Positions 25,001 to 40,000 of a stretch of DNA of 64,000 bases are shown in pieces. Under the pieces are notes generated by a model, which was not told the origin of the DNA, did not search any database, and worked only from the letters and a program-made list of their open reading frames with translations. Position 1 is the stretch's first letter; every line of letters starts with the position of its first letter. This DNA comes from Siderastrea radians (lineage: Eukaryota; Cnidaria; Anthozoa; Scleractinia; Rhizangiidae). The position numbers were made by a program, and so were the translations under genes. The stretch lies in NCBI GenBank assembly GCA_964017195.1, contig OZ024897.1:37357036-37421035 (forward strand), written 5' to 3'.

Positions 25001-28000
25001 TACATTTCTTATGGAACTAGAAAGGAGAATTAGTCCAAATATCAAGACATCTTATCCTTGGTGATCACTTCCTATATTCTCATCACTTGAATGTTTGATC
25101 AAGTAGTCATAATGTAAAGAGAAATTTCATTTTCGTCACTGTTAGGGCTTAAAGGGTTTTAAAAGCTTGCTTTAATAGTTATAATACCATAAAATTCCGA
25201 TAATAAGCCCTAGGCTTATATTTGTCGAAAAGATTTTTCGCTGGGCTTATTTTCTGGAGGGCTTATTACTGGAGGGAGTTTTGCGCTTCAAAAATTGTTC
25301 AGCTTATATTTGGAAGGGACTTGTGTCTGAATATGCTATGCCAGAAGGAATGTGGGCACAACGTGGAGGAATTGAACTTCCTTGTAAGTACTATCTTTAT
25401 GCTCTCAAGAAATACAAGCCCAGTATAAGGAATGCAATACGACAAAAATGATGGTCATAAGACTGAACTGTAAAACCATTGTTGTTGTGCATTCGGTATT
25501 CAGATTGCTATTTACATAGATAGAATAATACAGTAAAATATGTGCAGGCTTATATTATTTCACAGAATATCATGCTGTAATCATTCCTCGGAAATAAACT
25601 TAATATAAGCCCATGGGCTTATATATATATATATATATTTTTTTTGGGGGGGGGGTTATTACTGGAGGCCTTTTGCGAGATTGAGATTTTGGAGGCTTAT
25701 ATTCTGGAGGGCTTATTTTTTTTTGGGGGGGGGGGGGGGCTTGTTATTGGAATTTTATGGTATTGTAATCTAGAGATAGGAAAAGAAAACACTTCACAGC
25801 AATGAAAGCAAAAATACAAGTATAATTAACCGGCCGTCGCCATGATGGCGACCGCCGGTTTATAAAATGGACACGGTTTTTCCTGAAGGCAAGTTGGCTT
25901 AACATACGAAGAAAGTGCTGTAAAGCTTGTGGTACGGGTACTCAAGAGCGGTACTGTCTTATGTAAGACGCATGCGCATATAAGTCTTCCGAACATTACC
26001 TTCCTATGTTTTTGTCTTTTAATTTACAGTATTTAAGATATGAACGGCGAAGGGTTGTTTAAGTTTGGGGTTTTTTGTATTTGTCTTGTATAACGCATGC
26101 GCAATTGAGTAAACGAGCTAATAGGATTGAATGCGAAATTGGCTGTGCTGTCTGATCTAGTTAGTGGTTATGGTGAAAATTTTTTTAGCGCAGGAGTTTT
26201 TTTTATTGGGATTGACATTTTGAGGGGTATAAAAATGTGGGAGTCAGAAGGATTTGTGAATGTCGGGAGCATATCACGCTTCTGTGAATGTGATTTGCTA
26301 AGTGAAAGTTGCGTTTTGTATAGGAGCGGTGTAATATTGTGCTGCGTGAGAGGCAGTTTCCCTTGGCGTTTTATGGGGGGGGGGGTGGTTTGCGAAGTGG
26401 ATTGTAAGGTTTCTGATTGGCTAACTTGTATTTCGCAGCGGACAAAAAGGACAGTTGCGTTTTGCCGGCGTGGGCTAGGAAGAGAAGGAATTGGTGCTAG
26501 TATGATGATGCAATATTAGTTGATTGCACCATCAGTACATGATAGTTCTTGTGAACGGAGAGAGATGAGTGTTTATTTGAGGCGAGAGGTTGATACGAAG
26601 GAATCGTCATTAATAAGGAGATCAATTAATAAGGCAGGTGTTACGAGTCTTTTTGCATTGAAAGAACGAAAATATCTGAATATTATCGACGGATTTGTGT
26701 AGTTTGCGTGTGGCGTTCGCTAAAGGCTACGAGCAGTCTCTCTTTCCGTTCAGAGATAGTGAAGGAAAAGAAAAACAAGCGAGTGAGCGCGAAATCGATT
26801 GCAGGTCGACAGGTGCTTTAGCTTTCAAAGACGTGGGCGACTTTCGTCCCCGCTCGCTTGTTTACTTTTCCAAGGGGATTCCCGGGTTAGCAAACCGGAT
26901 TTAAACATCACGTCATGAGATATGCCTTGACGTGCCCCATACTCTGACGATCTGCTCGAGCTCGTGTTTATCAAACGTTATATTTTGATTCTACTGCTAT
27001 GTTCACTGTTTGCATTTAAGGTCTAGGCACAACAGTAAATACTTCGTCGTTCCGGTGTGAGCTTTCTCAGTTGTGGACGAATTTTTATCGACATTCAACG
27101 TTTGGGTGAATTTGCGTTTTTCAGCACAAATAAAGGCGATAAGAAAAATAAGCTGAGTCATCAGAGTTTAAACATTACGTCACCCAGTAACGTTATAGTC
27201 AAAATATTGTGTCACACAATCACACTTTTCATCACGCTGGTTCGTATAAATAGAGGATCACGCTAACATTTGTGAAACCTCGGGGTGGGGAGGGTCAGAA
27301 TGGCCGGTTAAAATGCCCAATGGGCTTTCTTGTTAACCGGCCGTCGCCATGATGGCGACCGCCGGTTTATAAAATGGACACGGTTTTTGGTGAAAGCAAG
27401 TTCGCTTAACATACGAAGAAAGTGCTGTAAGGCTTGTGGTACGGGTACTCAAGAGCGGTACTGTCTTATATAAGACGCATGCGCATGTTAGTCTTCTGAA
27501 TGTTACCTTGCTATGTTTTTGTCTTTTAATTTACAGTATTTAAGATATGAACGGCGAAGGGTTGTTTAAGTTTGGGGTTTTTTGTACAGTACAGCCCAAA
27601 AATAATGCACGCGCAAGAACTTCTTTTTGCGTCCGCAAGCCGAGAACTTCTTGTGGCTACTTGCAGGATGCCTGCACTTGAATACTGGAAGCCGCAAGAA
27701 CGTCTTTGCGTTTAGAAGTTAAAACCGCAAGAACTTCTTTGTGGTAAGATATCTGGACCGCAAGTAAGCGCAAGAACGTCTTTGCGCTAACATCTTAAAA
27801 ACCCGGAACCCGGAGAAGGTAAAAAAGAGACCACTTTGTAGTGCAACGCACGTTCGAAATTGGCTGCCTTTGTAACTTGCAATCAGTTGTTTATTTGGTC
27901 CCTTGTAAGTTTTTTTCTTCGGTTTTGAATTTTTTATCCGATAAAGAGTTCACTAAGTTCTGAATTTGACACTGGTCGCCTTCTATGCTATTTTTTAACG

Positions 28001-31000
28001 GCTAGGGAGAAACGAGACTCAAACGAAGCACGCGTATGTTATTGTTTATGTGTCCCGGAGTCCCAGACATGCGGTACACTTAGCGGCGCGAAAGATTTCG
28101 CTCGATTTATTTCACTTAAATGAGGAACAATGGCAAAGCACAGTCCATCAGTCACATTATTAAAGAACCGACATTCACCTGTTCAGTGTTGCTGTACTTC
28201 CACCAACATATTAAACTCGGACAAATACTTTTTAATTAGTTGCGCTCACACGTGTGAGAAATGAACATGGTCACTCAGATGAGAAGAAATAATACCCGAA
28301 GTCTTAATTGGAAAAACACATTATGTTTGTAAAAATAGTTCCACTCATTACGCTGAAGTCGATATCACATTTTAAATCTCCGAAGTAAACCAAAAAAGTC
28401 TGAAGGAAACTAAAACTCCGCGATCTGAAAGAAATTCGGCACGTCAATTCTAACCTGACTAAACACAAATCTGCCGTATGCAAATTTGGTATGATTTGCT
28501 TGAATGACATTTTGTAACGCAATGCATGAGCAGTTCTCTAAGCCGTCAAGACAGCAAGCCCCGGGCAGCAAGCTGTGTCGAAAGGCGAATGTGTAGTTGA
28601 AATCATATGTCTATGCTATTTCTTCGAGTATCCCTTTTTTGCTGGGAAATTAAACTGGTAAAGATGCAGGGATTCTTGATGACTTCACCCACGCGATGGC
28701 ATGACCTCCTGCTTGTGTAAGTCTTGTCTTGTCTTGCCTGTCAAAGAAGAGTTCGCGCAGTTTGCCACAATTATAGCTTTTGGACCTTTTTGTTTCTATT
28801 TCTTGGATGGAATAAAAAACTGAATTGAGTCAGTTCTGAGTTGAACCCGTATCACTGTATCTGAGACATGCTTAAAAAAATTGTTCATGTTTTGTCATGT
28901 GCCGGAGATCATGTTTACCGGGTGTTTATCTTGCAGTCGGAAAGCTGGCGGATATTCCATTTCGTGATGTGAATTTTCTTCGATACTTCGGTTGTTCGAA
29001 CATTTGCTTCCTTGATTTTTTGATTAGCCGTGTGAACTTTCGCTTGACTTGGCGAATTGTCGCGCCAACACGCCAACACGGCGAAAAATCGCTCGAAAGC
29101 TCGGTGATATTTCGAAGAGAATAGAGCGCGAGATTCGCTCTCATTACTTTTGCAATACCTCACACTAACACGAGCACTACAAGTTTCTTCGGCTGGACCC
29201 TCAGTACTTCTTGCGCCTTCTTGCGGCTTGCGGTAACATTAGTAACTTCTTGCGGCTAGATTTTCAACTTCTTGCGTTTCGAATGTTCTTGCGGGTAAAC
29301 TGCAAAAACCTAGCACTTTCACTTCTTGCGCGGGCTTGCGTGTTCTTGCGACGCAAGAACTTCTTGCGCCACTTCTTGCGCGTGCATTATTTTTGATAGG
29401 ATTGAATGCGAAAATAGGATTGAATGCGAAATTGACTGTGTTGTCTGATCTAGTTAGTGGTTATGGTGAAAATTTTTTTAGCGCAGGTGGATTGTAAGGT
29501 TTCTGATTGGCTAACTTGTATTTCGCAGCGGACAAAAAGGACAGTTGCGTTTTGCCGGCGTGGGCTAGGAAGAGAAGGAATTGGTACTAGTATGATGATG
29601 CAATATTAGTTGATTGCACATCAGTACATGATAGTTCTTGTGAACGGAGAGAAATGAGTGTTTATTTGAGGCGAGAAGTTGATACGAAGGAATCGTCATT
29701 AATAAGGAGATTAATTAATAAGGCAGGTGTTACGAGTCTTTTTGCATTGAAAGAACGAAAATATCTGAATATTATCGACGGATTTGTGTGGTTTGCGTGT
29801 GGTGTTCGCTAAAGGCTACGAGCAGTCTCACTTTCCGTTCAGAGATAGATAGTGAAGGAAAAGAAAAACAGGCGAGTGAGCGCGAAATCGATTGCGGCTC
29901 GACAGGCGCGTTAGCTTTCAAAGACGTGGGCGACTTTCGTCCCCGCTCGTTTGTTTACCGGGTTAGCAAACTGGATTTAAACATCACGTCACGAGATATC
30001 TTGACGTGCCCCATACTCTGACGATCTGCTCGAGCTCGTGTTTATCAAGCGTTATATTTTGATTCTACTGCTATGTTCACTGTTTGTATTTAAGGTCTAG
30101 GCACAACAGTAAATACTTCGTCGTCCCTGTGTGAGCATTCTCAGTTGTGGACGAATTCATATCGACATTCAACGTTTGAGTGATTTTGCGTTTTTCAGCA
30201 CAAATAAAGCGATAAGAAAGATAAGCCGAGTCATCAGAGTTTAAACATTACGTCATCCAGTACCGCTATAGTCAAAATATTGTGTCACACAATCACACTT
30301 TTCGTCACGCCGGTTCGTAAAAAAGAGGATCGCGCTAACATTTGTGAAACCTAGGGGTGGGGAGGGTCAGAATGGCCGGTTAAAATGCCCACTGGGCTTT
30401 CTTGTTATACATAAACTAGACAGACAATACAACAGATGAAAAATATTCAAAGTTCTATCAGAATGGCAACCCGAGAGCTAATTTGAGAATACTTTTGCAA
30501 TAGTAATTAATGGTTACTGTTTTTGTTCTAGTCGTTAACTCTGGAAATTTAAGGCTGTATTACAGGTAATTAAGTTACTTGGTTTGATCTGTCAACTTAA
30601 AAACAGTGATAATCATGATGATAGTGGACAGTGGCACTAGCAAGCTAGCCATGCCACTCTGCCCAGGAAAATGACCATTTTTTGTTACCACTTATTTTAT
30701 CTCTTGGATTTCAGCAAATAAAGTTCGAGGCTCAATGTACATTTATGATGCAAATAGATGTTATAGGGTTATAATGTACATAAGTTCAATAATCAAGATT
30801 CCCTACCAAAATAAGCAGAGAACATCTCTGAATTCAATGTCGCACTCATTAGGATAAGCTTCAAGTCAGGCCTACATCAAACAAAACAGGATATACTGTG
30901 TTAGCAGAGTGCTTATTCATAGAAATAAGATTCTAAACAAGTTTATAAAATAATATAGTTTTTCAGCAACAATTGATGAAGGTCTGACTACTGCAGTACT

Positions 31001-34000
31001 GCACCACACCATTGCCATGCACTTGCATTTAACCCTTTAAATGAAAATTCCTATTCTCCTTTCTGTTCTCCATACATTTCGTATGGAACCAGTAAGAAGA
31101 ATTTGACTAAACATCAAGACATCAAGATCTTATCCTTGGTGATTGTTTCCTTTATTCTTATCACTTCAATGTTTAATTAAACAAGCAGTGATTATGTAAA
31201 GAGAAATTTCATATTGGGCTTATAGGGTTAAGTGACATCTTTTAAACAACTTTTGATGGCTTCCTCTTCAGCTTCTAGTTTATTTGCTATTGTTTGTTTT
31301 TGTCTATTTGTAAATGATTATTTGCTGTTGTTATTAACCCTATTTAGCCTGGGAGGGGGGGGGGCACATTGTCCCCGCGCTGACTTTAACGAATGATAAC
31401 TTTTAAACGGCTAGACGAATTATCGCCAAACCTCGTGACTTTTCCTGAAATTTATCAGAGAAAATTTTCCAGTGTCAATGATGTACTGTCTATGATGATT
31501 GACGTTTCATAGCAACCATCTACTCAGGAGGTGTTTTGACTATTTTCTGTCTTTTTTCAGTCTTTTATTCAGTTTTTTTCCCCTTCGATTTTAAGAAGAA
31601 GATAATCCTTGTGCTTGTTTTGATTAAGTATGTTTCTTAGAAAAAATTCATATAGTTTTCAATGTCGTCATTGTCAACTGTATGACTGCATGCTCGGGAA
31701 TCAAGATGGCGGCTCAAAATTCAAAATGGCTGCTTTGTGACATCTTTGTGACATCATTGTGACGTCATGAAACATCATAATCGACACGTCATAAATCCAA
31801 TCTGTTAAGCTAATGACGTGCAAAAAACGTGCCAAGTTTCATCACAAGAGCGTGAATACTTTTGCCCCCCCTCAGGCTCAGAAACTCAAAAAAAGCCCAG
31901 GCAGAGTAGGGTTAACATCTAATATGAACAGCAAGAGTCCACTTGAGTGCAAATTTCACAAGTGCACAAACTTTGTTTTTTACTTTGACATGCCAGTTTT
32001 ATACTATGACTAATCAGATGAGAGTTCAAAACAAAAGCAAAGCAATTCTGTTCTGTTTTTGCTTGAATTCGATATGTATCTTACATCTGATGGGGAATAA
32101 CTGTATTTAGTGTCCATGTTTTCCTGATTGGCTCAGCGAATAATAAGACTGCAATTCCCACCAGCTACCATACAATAAAGCAGTTGTCTGGGTGTAGTTG
32201 GCACACCCTCCACAGTGCATGAATTATGTTCTTACCTTTTTGGCAAAAGATCTCTGACAATGATGATCAGGAAATCTGATAAAATATCCCTTTCATGTAT
32301 CTCATCAAGTATGATGTGACTGGTCCCTAACAGTAGTCTGTTAGAAGAAAAACATCTTCATCAGTTATCCTTTACCGTTATGAACATTATCAACAACAAA
32401 ACGGTTTCTCTTTCGCCTGATACGAGAAAACTGGATAACAACATTTTAATCTGGGGATAGGGTGGATGAAGTGAAAAGTAGATCCTATAATATTGTATAT
32501 TGCAATTCCCCAATAAAGCCACCTTAATAGTACTTTCTTAAAATTATTTCATATTTTTAATTCACAGTAAGACACGATAGTAGCAAAAACTCATCATAAA
32601 TTACAACAATGCAACTAACACTAGCTTAATACAGCATTTCATTTCTTTCACCTCCAACACAATAGTTTTTACAATAAAAGGGTGTTACATCATTGTGCAG
32701 TCATAAAGAAAAGACCATGGTTTCATAAACCCAATACAGATATTTGGGTCAGACTTAGAGAAGAGGTCAGCTTATTAAGTATTTGGCTGTACTGAAGTAA
32801 AGTGCTGCAAAGCATATGTCTTAGCTGTTGGTTTCACTGTCTAATTTACAGCAGCTTGTTGTAACTTGTATTTGGGTGAGGTATAGCAAATGTGTCTCCT
32901 TATGTATGTCCTTATCATACTCTGAAGTTTGGCACAAAAAAGGTTGCCTTGTGTCCAATTCCTTGGAGTGAACAAGCCTGGCAGCTAATCAAGGCTGATG
33001 CTTAAATTCAGTTTCTGTGGCATGAAGAGACTATGAGTTTTACTTGACAACCCCCTCCCCCCTTTGCCCCCTGGATCAGGGTTGCTGGTACATCATATGG
33101 TTAACACCCCACACCCTCCCCTCCCACAGCATTTTGTTATGATTCTCGAACAGTTCACTTGTACTCATTTATACATCTTTCTTCTCTAGAGAAACAGTCT
33201 TTGAATACCGTAAATGATCTCATAAACACCCAGGGCTTTTATTAAATTTTCGGGATTTTCTGGGGGCATCTATTAGATATGGGGCAATAAATAGAGAGGC
33301 GTTTACTATGTTTTCCCAAACAAGTAGTAAAACAAACTGTTCAAATTTTCTTAAAATTCAAGTGGCTGTTATACAATGTAAGTGAAAAAACTCTATATAA
33401 TTTATAAACAACATAGTTGTCGATATCCATAGCACCAAATCATCGTTCCTTATGTTTAATTTCACTGTCTTTGTCAATAATATATAGATTTAGCCAAGCC
33501 TAAAAGCGGAGCTCCCCTTTTGTTTTTGTTTTTTGGGGGCACTTAATAATTTGTGAAAATACTCTCATTCAAGTCATTAAATTAAAAAAAAGAAAAAAGA
33601 AAAAAACTCATGTCCTCGCTGAGAACCAAACTCGGCTCCACGGTGTCGTAAGCTGGCGATTAGTCCACTAGGCCATAAGCATTTATTGTTATCCTCAAAT
33701 GTTAATTTTACTACTTATCCCTTTTTTCGTGACAAGTTGCCTATCAACATGAAAATGCTGGTGTTTTTCCTGGCAAAATGTGTTCGGACCACTGCAAAAA
33801 CCATGGTTATGGACAGAAAAAACCAAAAAGCACTGTCTAGCTCTGCTATATTTGGCGTTGAAACCGCTGCAAAATGCTGTGAACTCAAGCGGTGTGCTGA
33901 CCGAGTTCGCAACAGAACTGACAAGGCAAATTTGAACTTTTTGTCTGAACTTTATCACCTAATTTTTTTCGCCTAAATTGAACTTTTCACCTTCCACCAA

Positions 34001-37000
34001 AAAGACAACTGAGTATTCTTTTGAACTTTTTTTTTCCATCAACAAATTTGTTTTTGACCTTAGTTGTCTTTGCTTGTTTTGCTACAATGCGGGTCACCAT
34101 GCGATTTCGCACAAAAAACACGGGATTCAACACAGGGTTTTATCCAGTGTATGCCACTTCATATTGGTAACCCTGTGGTGCAGACGGGCGTATGGACAGA
34201 CGGTCACGTGACAATTACGTCACTACCAAAATTTCTTGGCTTGATAGGTTACCAAATTTGCTTAGCAATGGCGCTCCACTGACGCACTAGCGCACGAGCT
34301 CCGCTTAGCCTAATAGAAAAATATTAGGATGACTTTATCGGATTAGCTTGTCTGATTCAGCCTGCTATTTGCAAAAGGTGTTTACTAGACAGGAGTTTCT
34401 TAGATAAAAGGCATGTATTACAGAGGGGCATTTAACTCAAAATTCCTATTTCAGAGGGGCTTTTATTGGATACAAGGTATTTACTAGTGAGTGGGCATCT
34501 AAAAGATCATTTACGGTAAGCTTAATTCCTAGTACATAAATTTACTCACGGATCGGAAACAAGCCATCTAAGCAGGATTCCTGTTGTACAATACAGAATT
34601 GATCCTTGTTCCCGAGGTAGCTTGCTATATATAACAGAAATACAATGACAATGCTCAAGCCAATCTCATGCTTTTAAATTGACGATGATGAAGACAAGAA
34701 TGATAAAAAGAAAAATAATGTAAATAATGATTCTACAAAGTCATAAGTTAACAAAATTCATTGTCGTCATGATCACAGTAATTATTTTTAATGTTGGGTA
34801 GGACACAGAAAACAGAAATGCCTGAATACAAACTTAACATTTTTTTCTTGTCAAACTTCCACCTACAATTTAACAGGATTAGAATAACACATCTGCTTCA
34901 CAGGATAGTATTACTGAGCAGATTTGATTTAAATAATCACAATTAAGTTTTTATTGAAAATTGTTCATTGCATGGCAAAAGGTTTGAGAACTGCTAAGAG
35001 CCACAGAACTAAATTAAAAAAAACATAACTGTTTATTGAACACCATTGCAGTAAAAAAAACTGAATTACAGGGATAAAATACATGATTTAAAAGTTAACA
35101 CTACTATAATAGTACCATAGTAATATACACTATTAAATATAGGGTTGCTATTCAACTAATTTTTATGATTTACACATTGAGCCATTGACGAAAGTGTGAT
35201 AAATGAGCCGGAACGCTTCGTGCGGCACATGTTCCTGTTGTTACACTTATACAATGTTATGGCATTTAAACAAAAACTGAGAAAGCGGGTGCAGCTCATC
35301 TTAAACAGTCACATACACACCTTTCCAGTCTGATCTGAAAACCCACACTGCTGTTTCCACCACAGCTTTCATCCCGCTCAGCTGCAACTCTCTCTGCCAC
35401 CTGGTGTGTAAATGATGATGTCGTGATGCTAACATTGCTAAGGTGAATGACTGTGGACTTTATAAGAAGAGATTTAACTTACTGAAATTGCACTTATTCT
35501 CCTGGGTTGTGTACAGATGACTGGACATAATGATCCACCCCCTTGTTCAATAGCATCATCCAAGATGAACTGTGCAACCTATAAGAGATTATACTGAATT
35601 GAAGTTATATGCAATTTGGGTACTAAGTGAATTCAGAATCTTTTATTACTTATGGTGCACATGTATGCATGAGCAATCATGTATGATGCAATGCAATCAA
35701 GATAGGCAGACAAGACTGTCAATGTGAAAAATTAACTTAAGCCAATATACTTTATCCTGTAAGTAGAAAATTATCTTATCATGATTTGATTTGGCAAGTT
35801 CAACTAAGAAGCAGCTAGCATGGGCAATCGTTTTAAACTTGCAGGCTCAGAAGGAAATAATCCTTCCCTCTAATTAGTGGAGAGGTAAGGAAATAAGGAG
35901 CCTGGGAGAAAAGGGGGCAGGAGGTGTATGGGAGGTGGGAAAAGAGGGGACAGGAGAAAAGAGGGCAGGAGGTGTATGGGAGGTGGGAAAAGAGGGGACA
36001 GGAGAAAAGGGGGCAGGAGGTGTGTGGGAGGTGGGAAAAGAGGAGACAGGAGAAAAGGGGATAGGAGGTGTATGGGAGGTGGGAAAAAAGGGGACAGGAG
36101 AAAAGGGGATAGGAGGTGTATGGGAGGTGGGAAAAGAGGGGATGAGAGAAAAGGGGGCAGGAGGTGTAAGGGAGGTGGGAAAAGAGGGGACAGGAGAAAA
36201 GGGGGTGGGAGGTGTATGGGAGGTGGGAAAAGAGGGGACAGGAGAAAAGGGGGTGGGAGGTGTATGGGAGGTGGGAAAAGAGGGGACAGGAGAAAAGGGG
36301 GCAGGAGGTGTATGGGAGGTGGGAAAAGAAAGGACAGGAGAAAAGGGGATAGGAGGTGTATGGGAGGTGGGAAAAGAGGGGACAGAAGAAAAGGGGGCAG
36401 GAGGTGTATGGGAGGTGGGAAAAGAGGTGACAGGAGAAAAGGAGGTAAGAGGTGTAAGGAGATGAGGAAAGAGGGGACAGGAGAAAAGGGGGCAGGAGGT
36501 GTATGGGAGGTGGGAAAAGAGGGGACAGGAGAAAAGGGAGCAGGAGGTGTATGGGAGGTGGGAAAAGAGGGAACAGGAGAAAAGGGGGCAGGAGGTGTAT
36601 GGGAGGTGGGAAAAGAGGGAAAAGGAGAAAAGGGGGCAGGAGGTGTATGGGAGGTGGGAAAAGAGGGGACAGGAGAAAAGGGGGCAGGAGCTGTATGGGA
36701 GGTGGGAAAAGAGGGAACAGGAGAAAATAGGGCAGGAGGTGTATGGGAGGTGGGAAAAGAGGGGACAGGGGAAAAGAGGGCAGGATGGTGTATGGGAGGT
36801 GGGAAAAGAGGGTACAGGAGAAAAGGGGGTGGGAGGTGTAGAGGAGGTGGGAAAAGAGGGGACAGGAGAAAAGGGGGCAGGAGGTGTATGGGAGGTGGGA
36901 AAAGAGGGGACAGGAGAAAAGGGGGCAGGAGGTGTATGGGAGGTGGCAAAAGAGGGGACAGGAGAAAAGGGGTTGGGAGGTGTATAAAAGGTGGGAAAAG

Positions 37001-40000
37001 AGGGGACAGGAGAAAAGGGGGCAGGATGGTGTATGGGAGGTGGGAAAAGAGGGGACAGGAGAAAAGGGGGTGGGAGGTGTATAGGAGGTGGGAAAAGAGG
37101 GGACAGGAGAAAAGGGGGCAGGATGGTGTATGGGAGGGTGGGAAAAGAGGGGACAGGAGAAAAGGGGGCAGGATGGTGTATGGGAGGTGGGAAAAGAGGG
37201 GACAGGAGAAAAGGGGGCAGGAGGTGTATGGGAGGTGGGAAAAGAGGGGACAGGAGAAAAGGGGATAGGAGGTGTATCGGAGGTGGGAAAAGAGGGGACA
37301 GAAGAAAAGGGGGCAGGAGGTGTAAGGGAGGTGGGAAAAGAGGGGACAGGAGAAAAGGGGGCAGGAGGTGTATGGTAGGTGGGAAAAGAGGGGACAGAAG
37401 AAAAGGGGGCAGGAGGTGTAAGGGAGGTGGGAAAAGAGGGGACAGGAGAAAAGGGGGTGGGAGGTGTATTGGAGGTGGGAAAAGAGGGGACAGGAGAAAA
37501 GGGGGTAGGATGGTGTATGGGAGGTGGGAAAAGAGGGGACAGGAGAAAAGGGGATAGGAGGTGTATCGGAGGTGGGAAAAGAGCGGACAGAAGAAAAGGG
37601 GGCAGGAGGTGTGAGGGAGGTGGGAAAAGAGGGGACAGGAGAAAAGGGGGTGGGAGGTGTATAGGAGGTGGGAAAAGAGGGGACATGAGAAAAGGGGATA
37701 GGAGGTGTATGGGAGGTGGGAAAAGAGGGGACAGAAGAAAAGAGGGTGGGAGGTGTATAGGAGGTGGGAAAAGAGGGGACAGGAGAAATGGGGGCAGGAG
37801 GTGAATAGGAGGTGGGAAAAGAGGGGACAGGAGGAAAGGGGATAGGAGGTGTAAGGGAGGTGGGAAAAGAGGGGACAGGAGAAAAGGGGGCAGGAGGTGT
37901 AAGGGAGGTGGGAAAAGAGGGGACAGGACAAAAGGGGATAGAAGGTGTATGGGAGGTGGGAAAAGAGGGGACAGGAGAAAAGGGGATAGGGGGTGTAACG
38001 GAGGTGGGAAAAGAGGGGACAGGAGAAAAGGAGGTAGGAGGTGTATGGGAGGTGGGAAAAGAGGGGACAGGAGAAAAGGGGATAGGAGGTGTATGGGAGG
38101 TGGGAAAAGAGGGGATGAGAGAAAAGGGGGCAGGAGGTGTAAGGGAGGTGGGAAAAGAGGGGACAGGAGAAAAGGGGGTGGGAGGTGTATGGGAGGTGGG
38201 AAAAGAGGGGACAGGAGAAAAGGGGGCAGGATGGTGTATGGGAGGTGGGAAAAGAGGGGACAGGAGAAAAGGGGGCAGGAGGTGTATGGGAGGTGGGAAA
38301 AGAGGGGACAGGAGAAAAGGGGATAGGAGGTGTATAGGAGGTGGGAAAAGAGGGGACAGAAGAAAAGGGGGCAGGAGGTGTAAGGGAGGTGGGAAAAGAG
38401 GGGACAGGAGAAAAGGGGGCAGAAGGTGTATGGGAGGTGGGAAAAGAGGGGACAGCAGAAAAGGGGGCAGGAGGTGTAAGGGAGGTGGGAAAAGAGGGGA
38501 CAGGAGAAAAGGGGGTGGGAGGTGTATCGGAGGTGGGAAAAGAGGGGACAGGAGAAAAGGGGGTAGGATGGTGTATGGGAGGTGGGAAAAGAGGGAACAG
38601 GAGAAAATAGGGCAGGGGGTGTATGGGAGGTGGGAAAAGAGGGGACAGGAGAAAAGAGGGCAGGATGGTGTATGGGAGGTGGGAAAAGAGGGGATGAGAA
38701 AAAAAGGGGGCAGGAGGTGTAAGGGAGGTGGGAAAAGAGGGGACAGGAGAAAAGGGGGTGGGAGGTGTATGGGAGGTGGCAAAAGAGGGGACAGGAGAAA
38801 AGGGGGTGGGAGGTGTATAGGAGGTGGGAAAAGAGGGGACAGGAGAAAAGGGGGCAGGGTGGTGTATGGGAGGTGGGAAAAGAGGGGACAGGAGAAAAGG
38901 GGGTGGGAGGTGTATAGGAGGTGGGAAAAGAGGGGACAGGAGAAAAGGGGGCAGGATGGTGTATGGGAGGTGGGAAAAGAGGGGACAGGAGAAAAGGGGG
39001 TGGGAGGTGTATAGGAGGTGGGAAAAGAGGGGACAGGAGAAAAGGGGATAGGAGGTGTATGGGAGGTGGGAAAAGAGGGGACAGAAGAAAAGGGGGTGGG
39101 AGGTGTATAGGAGGTGGGAAAAGAGGGGACAGGAGAAATGGGGGCAGGAGGTGAATAGGAGGTGGGAAAAGAGGGGACAGGAGGAAAGGGGATAGGAGGT
39201 GTAAGGGAGGTGGGAAAAGAGGGGACAGGAGAAAAGGGGGCAGGAGGTGTAAGGGAGGTGGGAAAAGAGGGGACAGGAGAAAAGGGGATAGGAGGTGTAT
39301 GGGAGGTGGGAAAAGAGGGGACAGGAGAAAAGGAGATAGGGGGTGTAACGGAGGTGGGAAAAGAGGGGACAGGAAAAAAGGAGGTAGGACGTGTATGGGA
39401 GGTGGGAAAAGAGGGGACAGGAGAAAAGGGGATAGGAGGTGTATGGGAGGTGGGAAAAGAGGGGATGAGAGAAAAGGGGGCAGGAGGTGTAAGGGAGGTG
39501 GGAAAAGAGGGGACAGGAGAAAAGGGGGTGGGAGGTGTATGGGAGGTGGGAAAAGAGGGGACAGGAGAAAAGGGGGTGGGAGGTGTATGGGAGGTGGGAA
39601 AAGAGGGGACAGGAGAAAAGGGGGCAGGAGGTGTATGGGAGGTGGGAAAAGAACGGACAGGAGAAAAGGGGGCAGGAGGTGTATGGGAGGTGGGAAAAGA
39701 GGGAACAGGAGAAAAGGGGGCAGGAGGTGTATGGGAGGTGGGAAAAGAGGGAACAGGAGAAAAGGGGGCAGGAGGTGTATGGGAGGTGGGAAAAGAGGGG
39801 ACAGGAGAAAAGGGGGCAGGAGCTGTATGGGAGGTGGGAAAAGAGGGAACAGGAGAAAATAGGGCAGGAGGTGTATGGGAGGTGGGAAAAGAGGGGACAG
39901 GAGAAAAGGGGGCAGGAGCTGTATGGGAGGTGGGAAAAGAGGGGACAGGAGAAAAGAGGGCAGGATGGTGTATGGGAGGTGGGAAAAGAGGGGATGAGAG

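Noticed and set aside
26127..26519. 130-codon ORF in the tandem element
   Set aside because: No recognisable domain. The second copy of the element has a deletion within it, so there is no sign of selection on the frame.
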